Assembly: GCA_016787485.1 (NCBI GenBank)
Contig: JAEUUL010000014.1
Span: 1-64,000, forward strand
DNA from: Bacteroidota bacterium
Lineage (GTDB): Bacteria > Bacteroidota > Bacteroidia > NS11-12g > UBA955
DNA: 64,000 bases
Direction of reading: 5' to 3'
Made by a program: the position numbers and the translations under genes. Numbering within the stretch: the stretch's first letter is position 1; each line of letters starts with the position of its first letter. Positions 46,375 to 54,909 of the stretch are shown here, one piece after another. Below the pieces are notes generated by a model that worked only from the letters and a program-made list of their open reading frames with translations, searched no databases and was not told where the DNA came from.

Positions 46375-47787
46375 TTATTTTTTTGGTTTGTTTTTCTGTT
46401 TTTGAAACTGGTAATTCACAACCAGATTGGATTGAAACAAATTCACCCGGTTGTATTCATATCTGGCAAGCAATGTGCCGTCTTCCATGTTCTTCTTGGC
46501 TACAAGTAACAGTTGTACTTCCAGACCGGATATTCCAGGGATCTTGTATACAAAATTGACATTGGCCTGCAAATAATCATTCAAAGTATATTTATTCAGC
46601 AAAGGACTCCCGGTAACAGGTGGCATGCGATAGTATCCACCGGCAATTGAAAACTGTAAGCCTTTAATGGTTCCTTTGTTCTGGTAACCAGCAGTAAATG
46701 CCCAAACATCTGCGGTTCCCTCGTTGCGTTCTCTGGGTAAGAAGGTATAAAAGGGTTCCCTGCCCCACTCTCTGGGAAACAAAAAGCGGCCCTGTTTTCC
46801 AATTCGTGTGGCATTCATATGAAACAAGTGTTTTTTCCATCCATACGCCACCCTGCCGCTGATTACCATGCTGCTTGTCTGTTCAAAATATCTTTTCTCT
46901 GGCAAAATATCCCCACCATGAAATAGCCGGTCTTGTCTGGTCATTTGAAGGCCAAACATCCAGTTGCCGGCATTGTAGCGACCCTCGGCAAATGCAGTGT
47001 TCATTACATCCCACCAAAGATAGTCCCAAACTTCAACCTGCAGTTTTTTACTCCTCAGACTCCAGGAATAGATCCCCAGAGAAGTCAGCGGTAAATTTCC
47101 CTGATATGCGGAGGGTTTATCCTTCAGGGTGCGTCCCGCCGGGTACAAACCCACAGACTGATCCATGCTGTACCATTTTACAGTACTGCGGGGAGAAATG
47201 CCCGATATATGGGATGCCGATAAAGACTGTCCTCTTCCCAGGGGAATTGTGGTATGAAATCCCTGCACCAGGGTTCCGCGCATCCGGCCATCCTGTGCAT
47301 TCAAAAACGGAGTGTTCAGCATAAACCTTCCCCCCTGAAATTTCCAACCGGGTATCAGTGAGATGTTTCCATATACAAACAGTTCTTCAGGTCTCCATAA
47401 AAAATTCCGGGTACCGGGCCGCGCCACATCATAGAGTCCCACTTCGTAACGGTTTAATTGCCCGGTTTGCGGGTCTGCACCTTCAAGGTGCGAAGATGCA
47501 ATATTGGTTTGCACCCAACCACTGAGTCCAAAACCCAAGCCGTGGTATAGAGGAGAAACATAACCAACGGATGCACCAGCTGCTATTGCGTAATCGTCTT
47601 TCAGCTGTCCGTTTTGGTAATTATCTGTCATCCAGAATAGCCGGCTTTGCAGTACGGGCTTTCCCCCTCTGAGCCATTTACCCATAGGTCCTTTGGATTC
47701 AGGCATAGAATCAGGCAAAATCCCTCTGGGTTGGGCCGAAACCGCAGCGACCAGAAAGAAGGCGATATGGAATAAACAGGTTTTCAC
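46375..47787 (-). CDS. Outer-membrane beta-barrel protein, OprD-porin-like
   Basis: 470 residues with signal peptide (FHIAFFLVAAVSAQ) and many amphipathic strands ending in aromatic residues, including the last strand LFQSNLVVNYQFQ. The opening LQSRLFWMTDNYQNGQLKDDYAIAAGASVGYVSPLYHGLGFGLSGWVQTN resembles OprD/OprF-type porins of Campylobacterota and Bacteroidota. It starts with GTG overlapping the cytochrome stop (GTGA). In this operon it may let thiosulfate, sulfite or another anion cross the outer membrane; this is inference from location. An alternative is a capsule-assembly-type barrel. Confidence 0.72.
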   Translation of the reverse strand: MKTCLFHIAFFLVAAVSAQPRGILPDSMPESKGPMGKWLRGGKPVLQSRLFWMTDNYQNGQLKDDYAIAAGASVGYVSPLYHGLGFGLSGWVQTNIASSHLEGADPQTGQLNRYEVGLYDVARPGTRNFLWRPEELFVYGNISLIPGWKFQGGRFMLNTPFLNAQDGRMRGTLVQGFHTTIPLGRGQSLSASHISGISPRSTVKWYSMDQSVGLYPAGRTLKDKPSAYQGNLPLTSLGIYSWSLRSKKLQVEVWDYLWWDVMNTAFAEGRYNAGNWMFGLQMTRQDRLFHGGDILPEKRYFEQTSSMVISGRVAYGWKKHLFHMNATRIGKQGRFLFPREWGREPFYTFLPRERNEGTADVWAFTAGYQNKGTIKGLQFSIAGGYYRMPPVTGSPLLNKYTLNDYLQANVNFVYKIPGISGLEVQLLLVAKKNMEDGTLLARYEYNRVNLFQSNLVVNYQFQKQKNKPKK

Positions 47788-48710
47788 TTCTTATGGGCAG
47801 CTTCTATGGGTGAAAAAGGTCCGAACTTATGCTGTGTGGCACTAAATCCGTCAGCAAAGGGGCCAAAAGGATGGTCCACCGGCTTTTCTTCCAGTCTGGG
47901 CCAGTCTCTGGACAAATCTGCAGCCGGCCTGGGCATACTGCTGATATAAGCAGCTATATCCCATGCCTGCTCTGCGGTTAATTGCGGATTGCTTTGGCTG
48001 CTTCCCAGCGGCATATTGCTGTGTATAAAGCCGGCCAGCCTGCTCAGCCTGTACAATCCTGCACCTGAGTTAAAACTCTGAGATCCCCATAATGGTGGAA
48101 AGGTATATTCGTTTGCGGCAATTACACCTTGTCCTTCAACTCCATGACAACTCTGACATTTTTGGGAGTAAATTTCCTTTCCCGACTCTGGACTGGCGGC
48201 ACGGTTCATATACGGCAAACGTTCAATGCCTTCCTGCATCTTTATTTTTCCATTTTTCACATCCCGGCCTACCCACAGTACCCAGGCTGCAATAGCCTGC
48301 ATTTCCAGGCTGCCGGTATCAAGGGCTTTTCCGTTTAAACTGCGTTCAAAACAATCGTTGATGCGCCTTGCCACACCTTCAACCCTGCCGCTGCGGGGCC
48401 TGTATTTGGGATAGGTGGAGGCCACAGCCAAAAAATTGTTGCCATACGGCCGGGTACCTGCATCCAGGTGGCAGTTCTGGCAATTCATGCCATTGCTATT
48501 TTTGTTTATAGAACCCGAAGGGCCAAAATATTTGCCGGTGTGCTGCACCAGTTCCCTGCCGTAATTTCTGAGAGAATCTGCACTGATTTCAGGCGCACCT
48601 GCAAAAGGATGTTTGCCCCCCAAAGCAAGATATACTGCAATAAATATCAGAACCATTCCCAGAAGAATGCCTGACTGTGCCATGCGATATGCAGTTCTCT
48701 CCAAGGTCAC
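47784..48710 (-). CDS. Dihaem cytochrome c, thiosulfate dehydrogenase (TsdA)-like
   Basis: 308 residues: one N-terminal helix (13-31) as anchor or signal, then two cytochrome c domains with CQNCH (77-81) and CQSCH (185-189). MNCQNCHLDAGTRPYGN and RINDCFERSLNG are TsdA hallmarks; Cys120 of DCFERS is a candidate axial ligand of the active haem, as the Cys ligand in TsdA. TsdA interconverts thiosulfate and tetrathionate in the periplasm. Start GTG 48710 overlaps the methyltransferase stop; ATG 48683 is an alternative. In this operon it would use thiosulfate made by the CstB-like enzyme. Confidence 0.85.
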   Translation of the reverse strand: MTLERTAYRMAQSGILLGMVLIFIAVYLALGGKHPFAGAPEISADSLRNYGRELVQHTGKYFGPSGSINKNSNGMNCQNCHLDAGTRPYGNNFLAVASTYPKYRPRSGRVEGVARRINDCFERSLNGKALDTGSLEMQAIAAWVLWVGRDVKNGKIKMQEGIERLPYMNRAASPESGKEIYSQKCQSCHGVEGQGVIAANEYTFPPLWGSQSFNSGAGLYRLSRLAGFIHSNMPLGSSQSNPQLTAEQAWDIAAYISSMPRPAADLSRDWPRLEEKPVDHPFGPFADGFSATQHKFGPFSPIEAAHKK

Positions 48711-49300
48711 TTTTTATGTATCTCCACCCAAAATTCCTGTCCGGCCCGCTTGGGATGTGAATCCAAGCAAGGGGAAAAGGAGAAATCAAACGCCGTTTGA
48801 AAAAGAGACTCATACTCTGATAGGGTGCCACCGAAAGGAGGTCCCTGGAAAGGGAACTCCACATTGAAAAGCAGGCCGCAAATTCTTCCACCCGGGGAGA
48901 GCAATCGGGCGGCCTGTTTTACATAGGCTGGTCTCAATACGGGGTCCAGCGCACAGAAAAAGGTCTGTTCCAGAATGAGATCGTATTCTCCCTTGTGTTC
49001 GAAAAAATCGCCATGCACTACATGTACAGCCGGATGGCCTGCAAATTTCTCACGAAGTGTTTGCACTGCGCCTTCAGCAATATCAATCAGTGTTACATTT
49101 TTACACCCTTTTTCCAACAAATATTCCGCTTCCCAGGCATTGCCGCAGCCCGGAATAAGGATGCGCACTGAAGTATCAGAAAGAGTATCTGCAAAAGATA
49201 CCATTGGCGGACTTGGTGCACCCAAATCCCAGCCGGTATCGCCGGTTTGATAGCGTTGCTGCCAAAAAGCAGCATCCAGATGTTGTGGGTTGTTATCCAT
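48707..49300 (-). CDS. TPMT-type S-methyltransferase
   Basis: 197-residue SAM-dependent methyltransferase of the thiopurine/thiol methyltransferase family. DAAFWQQRYQTGDTGWDLGAPSPP is the family N-terminus; SAM motif I is ILIPGCGNAWEAEYL, followed by VTLIDIAEGAV, GDFFEHKGEYDLILEQTFFCAL and the FPFQGPPFGGTLSEYE substrate loop. Relatives methylate thiols, halides, selenite or tellurite. In a sulfide operon, methylation of sulfide or a small thiol to a volatile product is a reasonable guess. It overlaps tauE by eight bases and the cytochrome gene by four. Confidence 0.87.
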   Translation of the reverse strand: MDNNPQHLDAAFWQQRYQTGDTGWDLGAPSPPMVSFADTLSDTSVRILIPGCGNAWEAEYLLEKGCKNVTLIDIAEGAVQTLREKFAGHPAVHVVHGDFFEHKGEYDLILEQTFFCALDPVLRPAYVKQAARLLSPGGRICGLLFNVEFPFQGPPFGGTLSEYESLFQTAFDFSFSPCLDSHPKRAGQEFWVEIHKK

Positions 49301-50093
49301 GAAAAACGGTTTCCTTTAGAATGATGTATATACCCATAGCCAAAACGAACCAACCAAAGGCGGGTTTCAGTTTTTCGCCAGGTATGCGTTTTGCGAGTTG
49401 CTGTCCGATAAAGATACCTCCAATGCTGAAGGCAGTGAAAATCAGCAGCAGTTGCCAGTCTATAGCCATTTTACCCAAATCTCCGGTAAAACCAATCAAC
49501 GATTTTGCGGCGATGATCATCAGTGAAGTCCCCACGGCCTGCTTCATGGGCAAGCCGGTAAACAGCACCAGTGCAGGAATGATAAGAAATCCACCTCCTG
49601 CACCCACGAGTCCTGTGATTACACCCACCACTGCACCTTCTGCAAGAATCATGGGATAATTAAAACCGCCGGAGGACTCTTTTGTCTCTGCCTTAGCACG
49701 GGGCTTTCGCAGCATACTCCACGAAGCCAGAATCATGAGTATGGCAAACAACCCAAGCAAAAACAACCTTTTGGTAAGTTCAAAATCACCGAGATGCAGC
49801 ATGACCTGAGGAATATGAGGCATAATCCATTGCCGGGTTGCATATACTGCCAGTATACTGGGTATGCCAAAAACCAACCCCGTACGTATGTCAAGCAAAC
49901 CCTGGCGCCAGGCAAAAATGGCCCCCACCAGACTGGTACTGCCCACAATAAAAAGAGAATAGGAGGTGCTCAGTTCTGCGTTTACCCCCAGAACATACAC
50001 CAAAATAGGAACAGTAAGTATACTGCCTCCACCACCAATGAGACCAAGTGACACCCCGATTAGTATGGCAAGTAAATAACCCAGAATTTCCAT
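49293..50093 (-). CDS. TauE/SafE family sulfite/anion exporter
   Basis: 266-residue inner-membrane protein with about eight helices. The two internal repeats show [24 protein letters not shown] and [34 protein letters not shown], the TauE/SafE signature. Homologues next to CstA/CstB or BigR export sulfite or related sulfur anions. The ATG shares one base with the arsR stop (TAATG). Confidence 0.92.
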   Translation of the reverse strand: MEILGYLLAILIGVSLGLIGGGGSILTVPILVYVLGVNAELSTSYSLFIVGSTSLVGAIFAWRQGLLDIRTGLVFGIPSILAVYATRQWIMPHIPQVMLHLGDFELTKRLFLLGLFAILMILASWSMLRKPRAKAETKESSGGFNYPMILAEGAVVGVITGLVGAGGGFLIIPALVLFTGLPMKQAVGTSLMIIAAKSLIGFTGDLGKMAIDWQLLLIFTAFSIGGIFIGQQLAKRIPGEKLKPAFGWFVLAMGIYIILKETVFHG

Positions 50094-50413
50094 TATTTCA
50101 CCATGTTACAGGATTCCATACAATCGAAAATATGCAGTATGCTGCGGTCCTGCAAGCGGTAGCGCATGTGCATACCATCTTTTTCACAAGACAACACACC
50201 CTTATCCTTCATTTTTATCAGGTGGTGCGACAATAAACTTTGCTCCACCGGCGTTTCCAACCGTTGTTGAATTTCCGAGACACACAGCGGCTCCTGCGTT
50301 TCCAGAATTTCCATAATTTCCAGTCGCACAGGATGTCCTATGGTTTTCAGCAGCTCAGCAACTTTGATAATCTGAGTGTGGTTGAGCTTTCGTGGAGGCA
50401 ATGCGATTCCCAT
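50093..50413 (-). CDS. ArsR-family repressor, BigR/SqrR-like sulfur sensor candidate
   Basis: 106-residue winged-helix regulator. ELLKTIGHPVRLEIMEIL, the recognition region VEQSLLSHHLIKMKDKGVLS and a wing with GMHMRYRL fit ArsR. Cysteines at 44 (EPLCVSEI), 76 (LSCEKDG), 98 and 102 (DCMESC). BigR and SqrR sense persulfide with two Cys at about 42 and 108; Cys44 with Cys98/102 could play that part, though a metal site is an alternative. ATG 50413 is used because the -7 element (50422-50429) lies inside the longer reading frame. First gene of the eight-gene sulfur operon. Confidence 0.85.
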   Translation of the reverse strand: MGIALPPRKLNHTQIIKVAELLKTIGHPVRLEIMEILETQEPLCVSEIQQRLETPVEQSLLSHHLIKMKDKGVLSCEKDGMHMRYRLQDRSILHIFDCMESCNMVK

Positions 50414-50421
50414 TTCAAGTG

Positions 50422-50467
50422 CAAAATTATGACTATATGAACATATATTCATGTGATAAAAATCACG
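50422..50467 (-). promoter_or_regulatory. Promoter/operator of the arsR sulfur operon
   Basis: On the minus strand the -7 element TAATTTTG is at 50422-50429, giving a start within two or three bases of the arsR ATG. A dyad ATGAA-CATATA-TTCAT (50437-50452) occupies the spacer, where repressor binding would block polymerase. Directly upstream is TGTGA-N6-TCACG (50452-50467), a Crp/Fnr-type box centred near -44, a typical activator position. No clean TTG at -33, consistent with a need for activation. Confidence 0.55.
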
Positions 50468-50472
50468 GTTAT

Positions 50473-50498
50473 AAAAAAAGCCGGACTTTCGCCCGGCT
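50473..50498 (-). terminator. Terminator of the TonB receptor gene
   Basis: On the minus strand AGCCGG (50493-50498), an 8-base loop and CCGGCT (50479-50484), followed by a run of T (A at 50473-50479 on plus). It lies 23 bases after the receptor stop and just upstream of the Crp-like box. Confidence 0.85.
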
Positions 50499-50520
50499 CT
50501 TCCCAAGATTCAACCTTTAA

Positions 50521-52746
50521 TCATAAACTTGCTTTCAAGCTGATTGTAAGGTTGCGACCCGGAGCACTCATACCACTGCTGAATACACGGTAGTGGAGGT
50601 CCAGGATATTTTCCAGTGAAAATCCCATGCTCAGCCTTTCATGGGCTTTCCACAGTGCACGCAGGTTCCATGTTTGCCATGATCTTGTTTGCCCACCCGC
50701 GCTGTATTGTACATTGTCTTCACCACTGGGGCTGTATTCTCTGGCACGTTTCCAGCCATTGAAAAGCATAAAGGCTTCCAATTGCCAGGCTTCTGTAGAC
50801 CAGCGAAGTCCGGCACGGCCATGATCAGGAGCCACATGATCCAGTGGTTGCCAGGCTGACTGCTCAGTAGATCTGTACCTGCCATAGGTACTGGTGTAGT
50901 TCATATCTGCATACAGGTGCTGAATGATTCTGAACTTGGCAGCCATGTACAGTCCGGTCACATACCCTCCGGCAGTATTTGCCATTTGATACACCGGGGT
51001 TTGTTTACCATCGTACATAAATGAGTCCATGCCATTGTACCGGGCTTTTTGATCTATAAGCAAATTTGAAATATGGGTGTAGTATGCCCCACCTTCAAAA
51101 CGCATATTGCCGCCCGTATAGGAGATTCCCAAGTCGCTGGTGGTGGTCCGTTCTGGCTTCAGGTCCTTATTGGGAATCACCAGTTTGCTGCCCGAAACAG
51201 ATTCGAACAACTTGGTCATGTCATCCACATTCGGGTTGCGAAATCCGTTGCTCACACTGGCTTTCAGATACAACCCTTCCATATCCAGCTTTTTGGTAAG
51301 TCCGGCATGAAATACAGGGGCCAGGCTGCTGTTCTCTGCTTTGGTATAGGGCAGTTTCAGAAAATTATCTGTGCTGAAATTTGCAGTCAGATTGTATTGT
51401 GTGATCCGGAAACCATATTCCAGAATCAGATCATCCGGCGTCAATACCGTAGACATATTGGCATAAACGGCCATGGAATTGGTTGATGCGCCACCGTCTG
51501 CGTAGCGGGTGTCTTTAATATCGGTTTTTACCCCTGTCATTACATTCAGGTTGGTTGCCGATGAACTTACTTTATTCATGGCAATTTCTGCCCCGCCGTT
51601 CAGTTTACCCCATTTGCCCAGATCGTAAACCAAATCATAATTGATGGTATTCATGCGCACTTTGTCGAGTTGGGTTTTTTCATTGTCATTTCTGAAACTC
51701 CGTGTGACTCTGCCAACTTCTGTTCCCTGAGAAGCGATAATCAGCCTGTGGCGGAGTTTTGCTGTTTCCGGCAAAGTAAGGGTATAGGAAATCAGATCGC
51801 GGTTTTGGGGGGTATAGCTCCATGTCGCGAAACGCAATGCCCCGTTTCGCACATCAGTAAGCCGGTCATAACGGGGAATCTCCGGGTTGCGGCTCACCTG
51901 TAAATTCAGCATATGGGTAAAGTTTCCTGTTTTCACCGATACTTTCGTGAGGATATCGGCTTGTTTATACGCTGTACCAATCTGAACAAACGGGTCTGTG
52001 TTTTTCAACTGTGTATCCCGTCCATTAATACGATCGATGTAATAGCCGCGGTAACCAAATGTATCCCTGCCGCTGAAATTGCGTTGCTGACCGCTGCGTA
52101 AATCCCCGAAATCACTGTAAGTGGCATTAACCAACCAGGCCACTTTGCGGCCACTGAATTCAAGACTGAAGTTGTTTTGCCAGCCATTGTATGCAGTCAT
52201 ATAACGGCTGTTTACATTGGCAGAACTCAATCCGAATTTGTGGTCACGGAATTTGGGGTCGCGTGTTTTGAAATAGATTACACCTCCAAGGGCATCGCTG
52301 CCATACAGGGTGGAACCAGAACCGAACAACACCTCTGTGCGTTCCAGCATATATGGGTCTACTGTAATTACATCCTGGAGGTGACCGGCACGGTATGTGG
52401 CGTTGTTCATGCGAACTCCGTCCACCACCATAAGAACCCGGCTGGCTTCGAAACCACGAACCACCGGACTGCCGCCTCCCAACTGACTTTTTTGTACAAA
52501 TACCTGACCTGTCTGGCTCAGCACTTCTGCCATCGTGGGTTGTTGGGCCAGCGCAATTTTCCGGCCATCGATCACTTCTATCTGCCGGGTAGAATTCCGG
52601 CGGGTTTGTCCCAGACGCTGCCCGGAAATTAATGCCTCATCCATGCTTTCAATTTCGGTCGAATCTTCCTGATTTTGTGCATTTACTGCTGTGGCTGTAA
52701 ACACGATTCCCGTGTACAACACCATTCTTATGATTGTTTTTTTCAT
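50521..52746 (-). CDS. TonB-dependent receptor, haem/haemoglobin type
   Basis: 741-residue outer-membrane receptor. Signal peptide MKKTIIRMVLYTGIVFTATAVNA; plug domain with QTGQVFVQKSQLGGGSPVVRGFEASRVLMVVDGVRMN and ALGGVIYF; barrel ending in HYRVFSSGMSAPGRNLTISLKASL. In the barrel SNGFRNPNVDDMTKLFE and PNKDLKPE align with the FRAP and NPNL motifs of haem receptors (HmuR/HemR), so haem or haemoglobin is the likely ligand, though the motifs are altered. ATG 52746 begins the signal peptide; an upstream in-frame start at 52803 would give an unusual N-terminus. Terminated at 50473-50498. Confidence 0.9.
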   Translation of the reverse strand: MKKTIIRMVLYTGIVFTATAVNAQNQEDSTEIESMDEALISGQRLGQTRRNSTRQIEVIDGRKIALAQQPTMAEVLSQTGQVFVQKSQLGGGSPVVRGFEASRVLMVVDGVRMNNATYRAGHLQDVITVDPYMLERTEVLFGSGSTLYGSDALGGVIYFKTRDPKFRDHKFGLSSANVNSRYMTAYNGWQNNFSLEFSGRKVAWLVNATYSDFGDLRSGQQRNFSGRDTFGYRGYYIDRINGRDTQLKNTDPFVQIGTAYKQADILTKVSVKTGNFTHMLNLQVSRNPEIPRYDRLTDVRNGALRFATWSYTPQNRDLISYTLTLPETAKLRHRLIIASQGTEVGRVTRSFRNDNEKTQLDKVRMNTINYDLVYDLGKWGKLNGGAEIAMNKVSSSATNLNVMTGVKTDIKDTRYADGGASTNSMAVYANMSTVLTPDDLILEYGFRITQYNLTANFSTDNFLKLPYTKAENSSLAPVFHAGLTKKLDMEGLYLKASVSNGFRNPNVDDMTKLFESVSGSKLVIPNKDLKPERTTTSDLGISYTGGNMRFEGGAYYTHISNLLIDQKARYNGMDSFMYDGKQTPVYQMANTAGGYVTGLYMAAKFRIIQHLYADMNYTSTYGRYRSTEQSAWQPLDHVAPDHGRAGLRWSTEAWQLEAFMLFNGWKRAREYSPSGEDNVQYSAGGQTRSWQTWNLRALWKAHERLSMGFSLENILDLHYRVFSSGMSAPGRNLTISLKASL

Positions 52747-53033
52747 TTTTTTTTCAATTGTTTTGCTTTGTTGTTTTATTAAAACAGCATTCGCATGTTG
52801 CATGCACGTTGAATATCATTGTGCACACAGTTGATTTTCTTTGTATGTTTGGTTTAATGAATGATTAACCCAATTTCTGAATTGGGCTGCGTGAAGCAAA
52901 GGGATAAAATCTGATGCATGAAAAGGTATACTGTAATATCATTTCTTAAAAAACAATACAGAAAACCCCATCACTGGCGCAATAACGCTGAAGGCTGAAA
53001 TCGTTCAGCTTTTCATGCAGCAGAAAATATGAA
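52747..53033 (-). other. Gap between the small membrane protein and the TonB receptor
   Basis: About 290 bases without an ORF. It holds a 7-bp hairpin CCCAATT-TCTG-AATTGGG (52869-52886) and a 6-bp hairpin GCTGAA-ATCG-TTCAGC followed by TTTT (52994-53013, plus strand). No clear -7 element for the receptor is seen, so the receptor may depend on the upstream promoter or an unusual one; a metal- or haem-responsive leader is possible but unsupported. Confidence 0.4.
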
Positions 53034-53525
53034 TCAGGCCTCCGGCGGTTGCACGGCAACTGCAATCGCCTGCTGAATAACCAGATATTCTTTTACAGGA
53101 AATTGCATAATACATACCGGAGAAACTACCGGTTGAACGGATTTCTGATGAATATCCCAATCCGGAACTTTAATAGAAATCAATGATTTGTTTGCACTGC
53201 GTTGTGTTCCATTGTCAGCCGACAATCTGAGGGCGGTTTCTATTTTATCCCTTACGGCAAGCACATGCAGCAAATCGCCGTTGCGAACAACAGAAATCAC
53301 ATCATAATCGGCATGCTGCCACTGAATTTCACCACCCGGTTTCACGCTTTTGAACTTTGATACAGGCAAATGGATGACTACCGCGGATTCCCGTGGCAGG
53401 TTCTTTATCCAGGTGCAGTGCACATAATGCTTCCGAACCAACACCCCTGCAGTTTGCAATACCGGAAGCACGGCCAAAAGGGCTGCTGCCAGTATCCAGA
53501 GAATATGGATTCGTTGATTGCGCAT
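53034..53525 (-). CDS. Small membrane-anchored or secreted protein upstream of the TonB receptor
   Basis: 163 residues. An N-terminal hydrophobic segment (9-31, ILWILAAALLAVLPVLQTAGVLV) is followed by a soluble part with two Cys (HCTW near 37 and VCIMQF near 140). No family recognised. Same strand as the receptor but 290 bases away. Several Bacteroidota metal/haem receptor loci have a short exported protein before the receptor, so a linked role is possible. A -7 element TACATTTG lies at 53562-53569 on minus. Confidence 0.6.
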   Translation of the reverse strand: MRNQRIHILWILAAALLAVLPVLQTAGVLVRKHYVHCTWIKNLPRESAVVIHLPVSKFKSVKPGGEIQWQHADYDVISVVRNGDLLHVLAVRDKIETALRLSADNGTQRSANKSLISIKVPDWDIHQKSVQPVVSPVCIMQFPVKEYLVIQQAIAVAVQPPEA

Positions 53526-53561
53526 AGGTTACAGCAAGTGCGTCTGCTCTTTGAACCGGCA

Positions 53562-53569
53562 CAAATGTA
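53562..53569 (-). promoter_or_regulatory. -7 element TACATTTG of the small membrane protein gene
   Basis: The minus strand reads TACATTTG, 37 bases upstream of the ATG at 53525. No TTG lies at -33. It may also drive the TonB receptor gene. Confidence 0.45.
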
Positions 53570-53659
53570 GTAAAAGGTTGGAAAAATCGCATTGCAGCAG
53601 TGAAAAGGTGATAAAACAATGAAAATAGATGAATTTTGCAGTCAGTTCAGAAAAAACAC

Positions 53660-54859
53660 ATGTCCCAGGTTTATATAATTGATGCATTGCGCACCCCGGT
53701 GGGCAAATTTGGCGGGGCTCTTGCCTCTGTTCGCCCCGATGATATGGCGGCTCATGTTTTGCGCGCGGTAATGAACCGCAATTCCACCATTGACTTTTCA
53801 GAAACAGACGAAGTCATTCTGGGTGCAGCAAATCAGGCCGGGGAAGACAACCGCAATGTGGCTCGCATGGCGCTGCTGCTGGCAGGAATGCCCGTACACG
53901 TGCCCGGTTACACCGTAAACAGGCTGTGCGCCAGTGGCTTGCAAAGCATAATGAATGGCTTCATGGCCATACGAAGCGGTACAGCACACCTGATTCTTGC
54001 CGGTGGAACCGAGAGTATGACCAGAGCCCCGTTTGTAATGGGAAAGGCAGCCGATGCCTGGCAAAGAAGTACTGAGATTTATGACACCACCATAGGCTGG
54101 CGGTTTACAAACCCCGCGTTGGCCGACATGTATCATCCTTACAGTATGGGTGAAACGGCCGAAAATGTAGCTGAAAAATATGGAATCAGCAGAGAGGCGC
54201 AGGACCAGTTTGCCTGGGAAACCCAGTTAAACTGGAAAAATGCACAGGAAGCAGGACGTTTTCATGACGAGATTGCCCCTGTGCATATTCCACAACGCAA
54301 GGGCGATCCCCTGCCATTCCATATAGACGAACACCCACGTCTCAGTTCCGTTGAGGTTCTGGCCCAGTTGAAACCGGCGTTCCGTAAAAACGGAAGCGTA
54401 ACCGCTGGCAACAGCAGTGGAATCAATGATGGTGCTGCTTGTGTCATACTCGCATCCGAAGAAATGGTAAAACGCTACAACCTGCAGCCCATGGCACGAA
54501 TTGCCGGCATTGGCGCTGCTGGTACCGACCCGGCAATTATGGGCATTGGTCCGGTTCCTGCCACCCAAAAAGCACTGAAACATGCAGGAATTACCGCACA
54601 GGATCTGGATGTGTGTGAGTTGAATGAGGCTTTCGCCTGCCAGGTACTGGCCAGTATGCAATTGCTGGATATCCCGCGGGAAAAGGTAAATCCCAACGGC
54701 GGAAGCATTGCAATAGGTCACCCATTGGGTGCAAGTGGAACACGCATTACCGCTACCCTGCTGCACGAAATGAAACGCAGGGAATATGCACGTTACGGTT
54801 TGGCAACCATGTGTATCGGGGTTGGACAGGGTTGCGCCATTGTTTTTGAGAAAGCCTGA
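53660..54859 (+). CDS. Thiolase (acetyl-CoA acyltransferase, 3-oxoadipyl-CoA thiolase-like)
   Basis: 399-residue thiolase. Nucleophile Cys90 in NRLCASGLQS, GGTESMTRAPF, and the C-terminal catalytic motifs GGSIAIGHPLGASGTR (His) and CIGVGQGCA (Cys). DTTIGWRFTNP and MGETAENVAEKYGISR are features I associate with PcaF/PaaJ-type 3-oxoadipyl-CoA thiolases, but no aromatic-degradation genes are nearby, so acetoacetyl-CoA or beta-oxidation thiolase is equally possible. ATG 53660 is preferred over an upstream TTG. truA follows 50 bases later without a clear promoter. Confidence 0.9.
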   Translation: MSQVYIIDALRTPVGKFGGALASVRPDDMAAHVLRAVMNRNSTIDFSETDEVILGAANQAGEDNRNVARMALLLAGMPVHVPGYTVNRLCASGLQSIMNGFMAIRSGTAHLILAGGTESMTRAPFVMGKAADAWQRSTEIYDTTIGWRFTNPALADMYHPYSMGETAENVAEKYGISREAQDQFAWETQLNWKNAQEAGRFHDEIAPVHIPQRKGDPLPFHIDEHPRLSSVEVLAQLKPAFRKNGSVTAGNSSGINDGAACVILASEEMVKRYNLQPMARIAGIGAAGTDPAIMGIGPVPATQKALKHAGITAQDLDVCELNEAFACQVLASMQLLDIPREKVNPNGGSIAIGHPLGASGTRITATLLHEMKRREYARYGLATMCIGVGQGCAIVFEKA

Positions 54860-54909
54860 ACACGTTTGCAATTACACAAGAGAAACCGCCTGGTTGCGTT
54901 TTACAACTG

